Positions 38,711-48,400 of a stretch of DNA of 59,317 bases are shown here, piece after piece. The stretch is from NCBI GenBank assembly GCA_011046135.1, contig DSBG01000126.1, positions 1 to 59,317 on the forward strand. Reading direction: 5' to 3'. The translations under genes were made by a program, and so were the position numbers. This DNA comes from Deltaproteobacteria bacterium. GTDB taxonomy: Bacteria; Desulfobacterota; Desulfomonilia; UBA1062. Positions within the stretch are counted from its first letter, which is position 1. The number at the start of each line of letters is the position of its first letter. The notes below the pieces were generated by a model. That model saw only the letters and a list, made by a program, of their open reading frames with translations, was not told the origin of the DNA and searched no databases.

Positions 38711-39292
38711 ATGCCGGAATATGTCATTGAGTCCAACCCGAAACTGCAGGCTGTTCACGAAGAGAGGCTCTCTGATTTCTGTGTCGTGGTGACGCACCCG
38801 CACTCCCTCATGGGGGGAGACATGCGGAACAACGTGGTCATGGCGGCATGGAACACTGCCCTGGAATGTGGCTTTTCCGCCATCCGGTTCAACTTCCGCG
38901 GCGTCGGTCGAAGCGGTGGTTCCTTCGATGACGGCAGGGGAGAAGTGGACGACCTGGCGGTTGTCATCGATCAGGTGAAAGGATCTCCCATCATCATCGG
39001 CTACTCCTTTGGTGCCTGGGTCGCAGCGAACTACCTGCAGTGTTCTGATTGCCCTGCCATCTTCATCTCACCACCAACTGCGATGTTTTCCTTTCCCACC
39101 ATGAAAGGACGCTCCCTGTGGGCCATCACGGGTGAGTTTGATCAGTTCTGCGACACCGAGATCCTCGGGACTGTCATGGAAAATGATCGCATCAGGATTG
39201 CACGAGGCGCAGATCACTTCTGGTTTGGCTTCGAGGATCAGCTCAAGCCCTTCCTGCGGGAGAAACTTTCCGAGTTCATGCGTGCTCCGTAA
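38711..39292 (+). CDS. Alpha/beta hydrolase
   Basis: 193 residues from the ATG at 38711. Small serine hydrolase-like fold: THPHSLMGGDMRNNVV, FNFRGVGRSGGSFDDGRGEVDD, the nucleophile elbow GYSFGAWVA and a C-terminal ADHFWFG with the His. Closest known type: short hydrolases of the YfbE/YcjY group. Substrate unknown. Single gene in a stretch with about 215 bases of non-coding sequence upstream. Confidence 0.85.
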   Translation: MPEYVIESNPKLQAVHEERLSDFCVVVTHPHSLMGGDMRNNVVMAAWNTALECGFSAIRFNFRGVGRSGGSFDDGRGEVDDLAVVIDQVKGSPIIIGYSFGAWVAANYLQCSDCPAIFISPPTAMFSFPTMKGRSLWAITGEFDQFCDTEILGTVMENDRIRIARGADHFWFGFEDQLKPFLREKLSEFMRAP

Positions 39293-39336
39293 GGGCTTGC
39301 ACCAATCCCCTGGGTGAAGAAGGGATGCAGCGTTGG

Positions 39337-39552
39337 TCAGGGTTCTTTCTTTCGTGACCGTTCGAGCCGTTGCCGGGCTGCCTCAATGATCATATTTGCA
39401 GTGAATACGCCAATATAGATGAAAACAGCGGTCCCTCCCCTGGAAACGATGAGGTCCGGGTGCATGAGATCCACCATGAACATGATGGCTCCTGTTGCAA
39501 TAAGCGAAACCATGGCAGAGATGATGAGAAATGAAACATCGATCCTGAACAT
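39337..39552 (-). CDS. Small two-helix membrane protein
   Basis: 71 residues from the ATG at 39552 (GAGGAACC upstream); a longer frame opens at 39591. Two hydrophobic helices (about 4-27 and 39-55) and a positively charged C-terminal tail (RQRLERSRKKEP). No domain recognised. Confidence 0.5.
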   Translation of the reverse strand: MFRIDVSFLIISAMVSLIATGAIMFMVDLMHPDLIVSRGGTAVFIYIGVFTANMIIEAARQRLERSRKKEP

Positions 39553-39827
39553 TGTCCTGTGGTTCCTCAGGCACCAGCACTGTTGCCCCACTCTATCTCT
39601 GCGCCAGATTCATGGCAAGAGAAAATCTCCACAACCATGCATCCATTCGTGGTAGAGTGGTGCATGGACATGATCGGGCTGCCCTTCATTTTCCCACGTG
39701 AAAAAGTACACGGGGTTCCTGGTGGGTGCATACGTGCGATACAATCGAATGAGCCCGTGATGCTCATATTCTCAACACATAAGATCAGTTCAATGGGTGA
39801 AAAGCCCCTTGAGCGAGGCAAAAGGCA

Positions 39828-40565
39828 ATGACGGAACATCCCGATCACAATCACGAACCATCCAAGCACCTCCTCGTGGGAATTCCCATGCAGGAGGAAC
39901 TGAATATCCTTGTCCGGACGTGGGAAGGGATGGGCTTCCGGGCTGAAGACTCCTGTGTGGGCAGACTTCCCGTGAAACACTTTCCGGATTTGAACACAAC
40001 TATTACCCGAGGAGGGATCGGAAAGGTACGGTATGCGGTTAAGATGCAACACCTCCTCGATGGGTGCACCCACAGAGACATGCTCATCTGCGCAGGTACG
40101 GCAGGCTCTCTGATAAATGGGCTCAATGCTGGAGACGTTGTCGTGGCAACCACCATCATCGAACACGATGTCCGGACCCTTTCCCCCGATCTGAGATCCC
40201 CGGTGTACGAAACGCAAGACTCGCTGGTGAACGTCTTCAGACAGGTCAACGTTCCTCGAGAAGACCTCTTCTCGATCCATTCCGGCGCCATTGCCAGTGG
40301 AGACGAAGTCATCTGCGATTCACAGCGAAGATGTTCCCTCTCTGAGAGAACCGGGGCGCTCGCCGTCGCCATGGAGGGAGCTGGCGGGGCACGGGCATGC
40401 AGGTTCAGCGATGTTCCATTTCTTGAGATCAGAGGATTGACAGATGCCGCCGACCAGCGTATCGCAACACACTTTCTCGAAAACCTCGAACCTGCGATGC
40501 GGCATGTCGCCATTGTGCTCGCTCTGGCGATACCAGCCCTGAGACACGATTCTTTTCACCCATGA
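39828..40565 (+). CDS. Nucleoside phosphorylase superfamily protein (MTA/SAH nucleosidase-like)
   Basis: 245 residues. Layout of MTA/SAH nucleosidase and futalosine hydrolase: GIPMQEELNILV at the front, GIGKVRYAVKMQHLL, ICAGTAGSLINGLNAGDVVVATTIIEHDVRTL, the ribose-binding Glu in VAMEGAGGARACRFSDVPFLEIRGLTDAAD with the Asp that protonates the base. It breaks an N-glycosidic bond in a purine nucleoside; which one is not decided by sequence. Confidence 0.8.
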   Translation: MTEHPDHNHEPSKHLLVGIPMQEELNILVRTWEGMGFRAEDSCVGRLPVKHFPDLNTTITRGGIGKVRYAVKMQHLLDGCTHRDMLICAGTAGSLINGLNAGDVVVATTIIEHDVRTLSPDLRSPVYETQDSLVNVFRQVNVPREDLFSIHSGAIASGDEVICDSQRRCSLSERTGALAVAMEGAGGARACRFSDVPFLEIRGLTDAADQRIATHFLENLEPAMRHVAIVLALAIPALRHDSFHP

Positions 40566-40674
40566 ATTCTCTGGGGGCCGGCGGAACATGCGCGGGAGAG
40601 GACCTCCCCCTTGAACACAGGTCCTGCCGAGAAACGATCCGGGATCAGAGCGTATCTCGCGTGGAGGTGTTGAC

Positions 40675-40761
40675 ATGCAAAATAACATCCTCATTACCAC
40701 TCGGGTTCTTGCCTCCGAGGGCTCTGTGAGTTATTTTTCATGGGTGTTTGGAGATTTCTGA
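40675..40761 (+). CDS. Possible 28-residue leader peptide
   Basis: A short ATG frame, with GGAGG seven bases upstream, ends 39 bases before the E1 fusion gene. The product would begin MQNNILITTRVLASEG and end WVFGDF. Position and spacing suit an upstream leader, but there is no other evidence. Confidence 0.25.
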   Translation: MQNNILITTRVLASEGSVSYFSWVFGDF

Positions 40762-40800
40762 TTCCCGTTTTCATGAAACATACGAGAGGGAGGTGGCTGC

Positions 40801-43350
40801 ATGAAGCCCTATAAGGACCAGGAGGAGTTTGAAGCCATCTTGTCGAGGTTGTGGACAAGGATTCTGGAATCACCGGAGATCGCGAAATCGATCTCCGGGG
40901 TCAAGATTATTGCCCGGTTCCGCTACACGGATTACCCCTCCGTTCTGTACATCGACACCATAGGCGATGCTCCCAGATATTACTGGAATCCCGAACAAGA
41001 CATCCCCCCTGATGTTGATATGATCCTTTCCTCGGAAACCAGCCATAGATTCTGGCTCGAGGATCTCAACGTGCCCATGGCCATAGCAAGCCGGAAGATC
41101 ATCCCCAAGGGTTCTATCCAGAAGGCTCTGAAACTGATCCCGGCGCTGAAGCCCGCCTTTGCCATGTATCCGGAAGTTCTCAAAGAATTTGGCAGGAAGG
41201 ATCTGCTCGGCAAGGCGGACATGACTGTGACTCACAAAAAAAAACTCTCGGTCAACAGGCTCCTTGACCTCTTCGGGAAAAAAGAGGTCAGGCTTTCTGT
41301 CCTGCCGAAGTTTCCCATGGTCTTCGGGGCGGGACAGTCTGTCCCGGTCGAGGTTCCTGTCAAAAAAAGGGCCAGGAAAGTCTCTGATATAACCCTTTTG
41401 AGGACCATGTGCACCATAAGGGCATTCGAGGAACACCTGGCCGCGGCATTCAAGGCCGGCCATCTTCCCACCGAGGCAATCCATCTTTCAATCGGTCAGG
41501 AGGCGGTTGCTGCAGGCGTATGCATGAACCTGCGTGATACTGACTACCTGAATACCACTCACCGGGGGCACGGTCACATTATCGCCAAGGGTGCAGACCT
41601 CAACAGGATGATGGCGGAACTGTATGGAAAAGCTTCCGGCCTGTGCGGGGGCAAGGGCGGATCGATGCATGTGACAGATGGCCAGAAGGGTGTTCTCGGA
41701 GCAAACGGTATCGTGGGGGCAGGATTCCTCCTTGCCATGGGCGCCGGGATGACCATCAGGCATCAGAATCGAGATGATATTTCGGTGGTCATTGCCGGAG
41801 ACGGGAGCGTGAATCAGGGTATGTTCCACGAAGCCATGAACATGATTGCAGTGTTTGGTCTCCCTGTCCTCGTGGTCATCGAAAACAACCTGTATGGTGA
41901 ATTCACCAGCCTGAAGAGACACTCCTGCGTCACTGAACTGTACAAACGCGGTCAATCCTACGGCATTCCCTCTACACGGCTTGACGGAAACGACGTGAAA
42001 GAAGTCTATCAAAAGATAGGATCCCTCGTGAAGGCCATGAGAAAAGACCGCAAACCGCGCCTCGTTGAGCTCATGACCTACCGCTGGCATGGTCACATGG
42101 AGGGAGATCCCGAGTCATACAGGGACGAAGCCGAGAAGGCAGCATTCCGAAAAAAGGACCCGATTCAAAGACTGATCAGGGACCTTCTGAAACGGAAGGC
42201 AGCCACCCGGGCGGAGATAGAGAAGATCCAGAAAAAGGCGAGTGATGCTGTAACCAGGGCGACTGTCTTCGCGCTCAAAGAGGAGGAGCCGAAGGGAGAG
42301 GCCCTCGTGTCGGATGTATACACTCCTGAGAACAGCACGTTCTTCACGGGAGCCATGAGCATGTCAGAAACATTAGGGGAACGGGAGGTGTCCCTTGCCC
42401 AGGCCATCAACGAGGCCATTGCCGAAGAGATGGACCGCGACGGGAACGTGTTCCTCTGGGGTGAGGACGTGACACTCGGTGGGTATTTCAATGTAACCGA
42501 AGGGTTGATAGAACGGTTCGGGAAAGAACGGGTCATCGATACCCCCATCAGTGAGTACGGCATCATCGGTGGAGCCGTAGGTGCCGCCATGACCGGAATG
42601 AGACCCATCGCCGAGATCCTGTTTGCAGACTTTCTCACCTGCTGTATGGATCCGATCATCAATCAGGCAGCAAAGCTCAGATATATGACAGGCGGACAGG
42701 TTTCCATTCCCCTTACCATCAGGTCCCCCCTTGGGAGCGGCATTGGAATGGCTGCCCAGCACTCGCAATCCATGGAAAAATTCCTCTTCGGCGTTCCGGG
42801 ACTTATCGTTGTTGCGCCGTCCGATCCCTACACAGCCAAGGGTCTGCTGAAATCCGCCATCAGGGTGAACAACCCGGTTATTTTCTTTGAACATAAGCTG
42901 CTGTATGCCGAGTCCGGCAGGATACCGGCAAAGGAGTACACCCTACCCATCGGCAAGGCTCTGATCAGGCGGACCGGGTGTGATGTGACCATCGTCACAC
43001 ACCTGCTGGGTGTCGGGATTGCCCTGGAAGCTGCAGCCTTTCTGGAAAACGATGGGATCAGCGTTGAGGTGATCGATCTCTGCACGCTCTACCCCATGGA
43101 CAATCAGACGATCCTTACGTCCGTGAGAAAAACCGGGAGGATCATCACGATTGAGGAAGGGCCGTGCACAGGAGGCATCGGGGCAGAGGTAATCGCACGG
43201 GTGACAACCGCTGCCCTGGGTCTCCTGAAGACCTCTCCTGTGCGTATTGCAGCGTCCGAGTGTCCAATACCCTATGCCAAGACCCTCGAGAACGCTCTGC
43301 TCCCGAATCACGACCAGATCGTACAAGCCATCCGCTCCATGATGGGTTGA
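40801..43350 (+). CDS. SCP2-E1alpha-E1beta fusion (2-oxoacid or acetoin dehydrogenase E1)
   Basis: 849 residues with three parts. 1-135 resembles an SCP2 domain (SGVKIIARFRYTDYPSVLYI, PPDVDMILSSETSHRFWLEDLN, LIPALKPAFAMYPEVLKEFG). About 195-500 is a thiamine-diphosphate E1alpha (HRGHGHIIAKG, GDGSVNQGMFHEAMN to IENN). About 525-849 is E1beta (GEDVTLGGYFNVTEGL, DTPISEYGIIGGAVGAAMTGMRPIAEILFADF). The fused alpha-beta subunit decarboxylates a 2-oxoacid or acetoin and needs an E2 and E3, which are not nearby. Ribosome site GGGAGGTGG. The order SCP2, alpha, beta is unusual. Confidence 0.9.
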   Translation: MKPYKDQEEFEAILSRLWTRILESPEIAKSISGVKIIARFRYTDYPSVLYIDTIGDAPRYYWNPEQDIPPDVDMILSSETSHRFWLEDLNVPMAIASRKIIPKGSIQKALKLIPALKPAFAMYPEVLKEFGRKDLLGKADMTVTHKKKLSVNRLLDLFGKKEVRLSVLPKFPMVFGAGQSVPVEVPVKKRARKVSDITLLRTMCTIRAFEEHLAAAFKAGHLPTEAIHLSIGQEAVAAGVCMNLRDTDYLNTTHRGHGHIIAKGADLNRMMAELYGKASGLCGGKGGSMHVTDGQKGVLGANGIVGAGFLLAMGAGMTIRHQNRDDISVVIAGDGSVNQGMFHEAMNMIAVFGLPVLVVIENNLYGEFTSLKRHSCVTELYKRGQSYGIPSTRLDGNDVKEVYQKIGSLVKAMRKDRKPRLVELMTYRWHGHMEGDPESYRDEAEKAAFRKKDPIQRLIRDLLKRKAATRAEIEKIQKKASDAVTRATVFALKEEEPKGEALVSDVYTPENSTFFTGAMSMSETLGEREVSLAQAINEAIAEEMDRDGNVFLWGEDVTLGGYFNVTEGLIERFGKERVIDTPISEYGIIGGAVGAAMTGMRPIAEILFADFLTCCMDPIINQAAKLRYMTGGQVSIPLTIRSPLGSGIGMAAQHSQSMEKFLFGVPGLIVVAPSDPYTAKGLLKSAIRVNNPVIFFEHKLLYAESGRIPAKEYTLPIGKALIRRTGCDVTIVTHLLGVGIALEAAAFLENDGISVEVIDLCTLYPMDNQTILTSVRKTGRIITIEEGPCTGGIGAEVIARVTTAALGLLKTSPVRIAASECPIPYAKTLENALLPNHDQIVQAIRSMMG

Positions 43351-43455
43351 GGGGGATGATACCATGGAAAACCGTTCTCTTGGGAATCAGGGGCATAAGA
43401 AACACACATTCTGTCGAGGGTTAGAGGCAGATCATATCTCGTGAAAGGACTGGTC

Positions 43456-43869
43456 ATGAAAAAGGTACGCATAACCGCAGCAGGATACGATTTTATTGCG
43501 CGCGCTGAAGATCGCGTTGCACCAGAAACCTGGAAAGAATTCCACAAACTCATGCCATACCGCGCCAGGCTCATACATGCCCGATGGAGCGGAGAAGCCT
43601 GCTGGATCCCCTTGGGAGACTTTACGCTGAATGTAGGGTTTGAGAATCCCACGAGCCACCCTGCCCCGGGTGAAATTCTGTTCCATCCCGGCGGTGTCAG
43701 TGAAACCGAGATTCTGCTGCCGTACGGACCGACCTGCTTTTCCAGCAAGGTGGGTCAGCTTGCCGGGAACAACTTTCTCACGATCATTGAGGGGCTGGAG
43801 CACCTCATGGATCTGGGACGCACGGTCCTGTGGGAAGGCGCACAGAATATCCTCTTTGAAGAGCTCTGA
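43456..43869 (+). CDS. DUF3830 family protein
   Basis: 137 residues from the ATG at 43456 (AAAGGA upstream). Recognised by ARLIHARWSGEACWIPLGD, ENPTSHPAPGEILFHPGG, SETEILLPYGPTCFSSKVGQLAGNNFLTI, a cyclophilin-like beta-barrel family of unknown function, often near amidases or hydantoinases. About 100 bases downstream of the E1 fusion on the same strand. Confidence 0.8.
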   Translation: MKKVRITAAGYDFIARAEDRVAPETWKEFHKLMPYRARLIHARWSGEACWIPLGDFTLNVGFENPTSHPAPGEILFHPGGVSETEILLPYGPTCFSSKVGQLAGNNFLTIIEGLEHLMDLGRTVLWEGAQNILFEEL

Positions 43870-44203
43870 TCGGGCTCGATACTGCGTGAACTCTTTTCCT
43901 TCAAGGCTCTCCTGGCTTGCCTTTCCGCGCTCAACGGGACGGTTTTGGGATCGAAAAGATGAACACTTTTGTGAACCCGTGCTCTCTGACTCTGACGATC
44001 CATGAATCCTCTGAAAATCTTGATGGCCCCTGATCCATGTATCCATCTTTTCCGTGCGGTCACGGGTGTCAACGAGCCCTTTTGGCCGAAAGAACTATCA
44101 CGCGAAATACATTGCCACTCCCGGGAAAATCGTTTAATAGGGTGCACAGAGATCCGATGCTTGTAACCAGGGATATCCCAGACATGACTACGAGTGCCTC
44201 AGC
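43870..44203. other. Intergenic region upstream of the efflux operon
   Basis: About 330 bases containing the promoter at 44112-44140. Otherwise nothing recognisable: no repeat, RNA or further gene. Confidence 0.5.
44112..44140 (+). promoter_or_regulatory. Likely promoter of the RND efflux operon
   Basis: TTGCCA (44112-44117), 17-base spacer, TAATAG (44135-44140), about 65 bases before the first gene. Confidence 0.45.
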
Positions 44204-45421
44204 ATGAAGAAACCCGCCATTATCACTGTGGTTGTGATCTTTGTCCTCGTGTTTGCCTGGCAGATACGAGAAAATCTCACCCGTTCACCGGAGCCATCTG
44301 TTTCACGTCAGAGTCCTCCTGTCGCTGTTGTCGTCACCCCGGTTGAGAAGATGACCATTCGTGATGTCGGCACCTATTCAGGAACACTCCTCCCCGACTC
44401 CGAGTTTATTGTTGCTCCCAAGATTGCCGGAAGGGTCGAGAAAATCTTTGTTGAGATCGGTGACATCCTTGAGCAGGGTCAGCTGGTAGCAATTCTCGAT
44501 GATGATGAATATGTCCAGCAGGTCATCCAGGCCAGGGCCGAAATGGACATCGCGAAGGCAAGCATAGACGAAGCACGCAGTTCGCTGAACCTCCAGCAGC
44601 GCGAACTCGACCGGGCAAAAACCCTGCGCGAAAAGAAGATCCTCTCAGAGGCCGAGCTCGATACAGCCGAGGCACAGTATATGGCAGCCCTTTCCAGATA
44701 CAATGTCACCATTGCCCAGGCCGCATACAGGGAGGCAGAGCTCAGAAAGGCTGAAGTCCGCCTGGAGTATACCCGCATCAGGGCCTCATGGAATGGAGAA
44801 AACAGCACCAGAGTCGTGGGGGAACGGTATGTGGATGAGGGTGCTATGCTCTCAGCCAATGCGCCCATTGCATCCATTCTCAACATCAGCACGCTCAAGG
44901 CGATCATCTTTGTCATAGAACGTGATTATCCCAGGATCAATTCCGGACAGAGGGCGATCATATCCACCGATGCCTATCCTGGAAAGACCTTTCCGGGCAC
45001 CATCGCCCGTGTTGCCCCTGTCCTGCAGGAAGCAGCAAGGCAGGCCAGAGTTGAGATCGCTGTTTCAAATCCCGAGCTCCTCCTCAAGCCCGGCATGTTC
45101 GTCCGGGCTCAGATCGAATTCGACCGGCGTGATGATGCAACGGTTGTTCCCATCAATGCCCTTATAAAGAGCAATGGCCAATCAATCATCTTCCTGGCAG
45201 ACAGGGAAACTATGCGAGTCAGACGTATCCCGGTAGAGATCGGAATCATCGACGGAACTATGGCAGAAGTGCTCAGTCCTCCGCTTGCAGGGACCATTGT
45301 AACCATCGGACAACACCTGCTTGAGGATGGAGCGTCCATACTCCTGCCCGAGGGGAAGGTTGACCCGGTATCACCTGAAACCAGACAAGGGAGCACACCT
45401 CTCACGGGGACACAGCCCTGA
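44204..45421 (+). CDS. RND efflux periplasmic adaptor (membrane fusion protein)
   Basis: 405 residues. N-terminal membrane anchor (IITVVVIFVLVFAWQI), then a lipoyl/barrel-sandwich hybrid (AGRVEKIFVEIGDILEQGQLVAILDDDEYVQQV), a long coiled-coil (about 100-190), second half-motif and a C-terminal beta-barrel (VARVAPVLQEAARQARVEIAVSNPELLLKPGMFVRAQIEF). It links the inner-membrane pump to TolC. First gene of a three-gene operon. Confidence 0.93.
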   Translation: MKKPAIITVVVIFVLVFAWQIRENLTRSPEPSVSRQSPPVAVVVTPVEKMTIRDVGTYSGTLLPDSEFIVAPKIAGRVEKIFVEIGDILEQGQLVAILDDDEYVQQVIQARAEMDIAKASIDEARSSLNLQQRELDRAKTLREKKILSEAELDTAEAQYMAALSRYNVTIAQAAYREAELRKAEVRLEYTRIRASWNGENSTRVVGERYVDEGAMLSANAPIASILNISTLKAIIFVIERDYPRINSGQRAIISTDAYPGKTFPGTIARVAPVLQEAARQARVEIAVSNPELLLKPGMFVRAQIEFDRRDDATVVPINALIKSNGQSIIFLADRETMRVRRIPVEIGIIDGTMAEVLSPPLAGTIVTIGQHLLEDGASILLPEGKVDPVSPETRQGSTPLTGTQP

Positions 45422-45437
45422 TCTCGAGTACTCTGGC

Positions 45438-48400
45438 ATGAATCTGTCCCGTTTTGCTGTACACCGCCCTGTTTTCACCGTCATGGTCATCCTGATCGTG
45501 ATCGTCCTGGGGACTGTTTCCCTCGTCCGCCTGCCCATTGATCTCATGCCGGACATCACCTACCCCACGCTGACGATTCGCACCTCCTATGGAAACGCGA
45601 GTCCCGAAGAAATCGAAAAGCTCATAACCCAACCCATCGAAGAGGCCATGAGCGCCGTGCCCGGGGTTGAAACCATCTACTCCACCTCGTCGGAAGGATT
45701 GAGCAACGTCCGCATATCGTTTACCTGGGGAACAGACCTTGATGCAGCATCCAATGACCTCAGGGACCGCCTCGATCGCGTCATCCCCCGTCTCCCCGAC
45801 AATGCAGACCGTCCCACCCTTTTCAAGTTCGACCTCGCCGATTTTCCCATTTTCATCATGGGGGCCTCAAGCAACCTGAATCCGCTCCAGATGCGCAAGG
45901 TCATCGACGATCAGATCAAGTATCGCATCGAGCGCATCCCAGGCGTCGCCTCCCTAGATGTCTGGGGCGGCTATGAGCGAGAGATCCAGGTGAAGCTCGA
46001 TGCAGGAAAGATCAAGGCCCTCGGTCTGCCCCTGGATTCAATCATGACCAGGATCAAAGAGAGCAATATCACGCTCCCGGCTGGAAGCGTCGAACGGGGA
46101 CACCGGGAGATCACCATGCGGACCATGGGAGAGTTCACCAGCCTGGATCAGCTCGCCAGTACCGTGGTGGCCGTTCGTGAAGGGGCACAGATCAGGCTCA
46201 ATGACATTGCACAGATCGATGACACCTGGAAGAAAATCAGCCGCATCATTCTGGTCAATGGCAACCCTGGGGTACGTCTTGGTGTGCGGAAACAATCAGG
46301 AACAAACACTGTGGAAGTCGCTCAGGCCGTGCTCAAGGAAATCACGAGGATCAATGACGATATCCCGCAGGTTCATCTCACCACGATTGTCGACACCTCG
46401 GACTATATCCGCACCTCTATTACCAACGTCGGGAAAATGGCCCTTTATGGGGGGATTCTCGCCGTTGCCGTGCTGCTGTTTTTCCTGCGCAGCATCGTGA
46501 GCACCTTCATCATCGCAACGGCCATCCCGATCTCCTTCATTGCCACGTTTGCACTGATGTACTTCGGCGGACTCACCCTCAATATCATGACCCTGGGCGG
46601 CCTGGCGCTGGGTATCGGCATGCTCGTGGACAACGCGATCGTGGTGCTGGAAAACATCTACCGGCACAGAGAGACTGGGGAGGACCCCGAAGAGGCCACA
46701 CTCAAAGGGTCGGGAGAAGTTGCCGCCGCCATCATTGCCAGCACCCTGACGACGCTCGCGGTTTTTCTCCCTTTGATCTTCATCCGCGGCATGTCGGGCG
46801 TGATGTTCAAACAGCTTGCCCTGGTCGTCGGCTTTGCCCTGGTGTGTGCGCTGCTCGTTGCCCTGTCCCTGGTCCCCATGATGTCGGCGCGACTGCTCCA
46901 TCTGCGACGTGCCGGTCCTGATCAGACACTTGTCAACAGGCTGTATCTGGCGAGCTCGGGCTTGTTTGATCGGCTGGAAGTGGGGTACAAGCGCCTGCTT
47001 CACCTCTGTCTCGATCACGCGGTCCTGGTCGTGGCGGGCTCATTTATTACCCTGGCAGCGTGCCTCGCACTGATCCCGATGGTAGGCGTCGAGTTCATGC
47101 CTGCCACGGACGAAGGAGAAGTACGCATCAGTGCCGAGATGGAAGTGGGCACGAGGCTCGAGCTCCTTGGAGAGCAGTTCAGAGTGATCGAGGCAATCGT
47201 GCGTGACGAGGTCCCTGAAGCCAGGAGCATGGTGTCCTCGATCGGTGGTGCAGGGTTCGGGAGAATCCAGGGCTCTCATTCAGGAACCATGCAGATTCCG
47301 CTGAAGCCGAAAAATGAACGGGAGCGTTCCAGCGAGCAGATCGCCAACGATCTCCGCAGGAGCCTGAGCACCATCCCCGGGACCACTATCCGAACCCGTG
47401 CGGGCCAGGGCCTCTTCGTGCTCAGAATTTTCACCGGTGGAGGAACGGAGAGAATCCAGATCGAGATCCGCGGCTATGATCTCGAAACATCGGACCTGCT
47501 CGCCGTGCAGGTTCAGCGCATCGTTGAAGAGATCGACGGTGTGACCGATGCCCAGGTGAGCAGGCAGACGGGCATCCCCGAAGAGAGCATCGTTGTTGAT
47601 AGGATAAAGGCATCCGACATGAGGCTCTCGGTCTCACAGATCGCGAACACACTCCAGACTGTCCTGTCCGGGACAACGGCCGGGAGCTACCGAGAAGCAG
47701 GTGACGAGTTTGATATCCGCGTGAAGATCAAGGATGCGGAAAAAATGGATCTTCGTGAACTCCTGGACCTGTCCATTACAAACATGGAAGGAACTTCGGT
47801 CGTGCTCAGAAATGTTGTCAGCATGGAGTCGAAGACCGGGCCGGTGAGTATCGAGCGGAAGGACCAGGATCGTATTGTTTCCGTGTCAGCCAATATCAGC
47901 GGCCGTGACATGGGCTCCATCATCAATGATATCCGCACCGCGATTCAATCCATCGCTGTTCCACAAGATTTCAGTATCGTGTTCGGTGGAGACTACGAGG
48001 AACAGCAGAAGGCGTTCAACGAACTGCTGATCAGCCTGATCCTGGCACTGATTCTGGTCTACATGGTCATGGCCTCGCTCTACGAATCCATCCGCTATCC
48101 ACTCATCGTCATGTTTTCCGTACCCTTTGCCTCCATAGGCGTGATCCTCATGCTCTATCTCACCGGGACAACCTTCAATGTTCAATCCTACATCGGAACC
48201 ATCATGCTCGGGGGCATTGTGGTCAACAACGCCATCCTGCTGGTCGATCACATCAACCTGCTGCGGCGTAGAGACGGGATCCCTCTGCGGGAGGCTATCG
48301 AAGAAGGTGGCAGGAGGCGTCTCCGTCCGATTCTCATGACGGCAATGACCACGATCCTCGCCATGGTACCCCTGGCGATCGGTCTCGGAGAGGGAGGCGA

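Noticed and set aside
39559-39831. 90-codon plus-strand frame ending on the nucleosidase start (ATGA overlap)
   Set aside because: The overlap is suggestive but no domain is seen, the start is unclear and it partly covers the small membrane protein gene on the other strand.
43363-43443. 26-codon plus-strand frame between the E1 fusion and DUF3830
   Set aside because: Weak ribosome site and no sign of conservation; probably chance.
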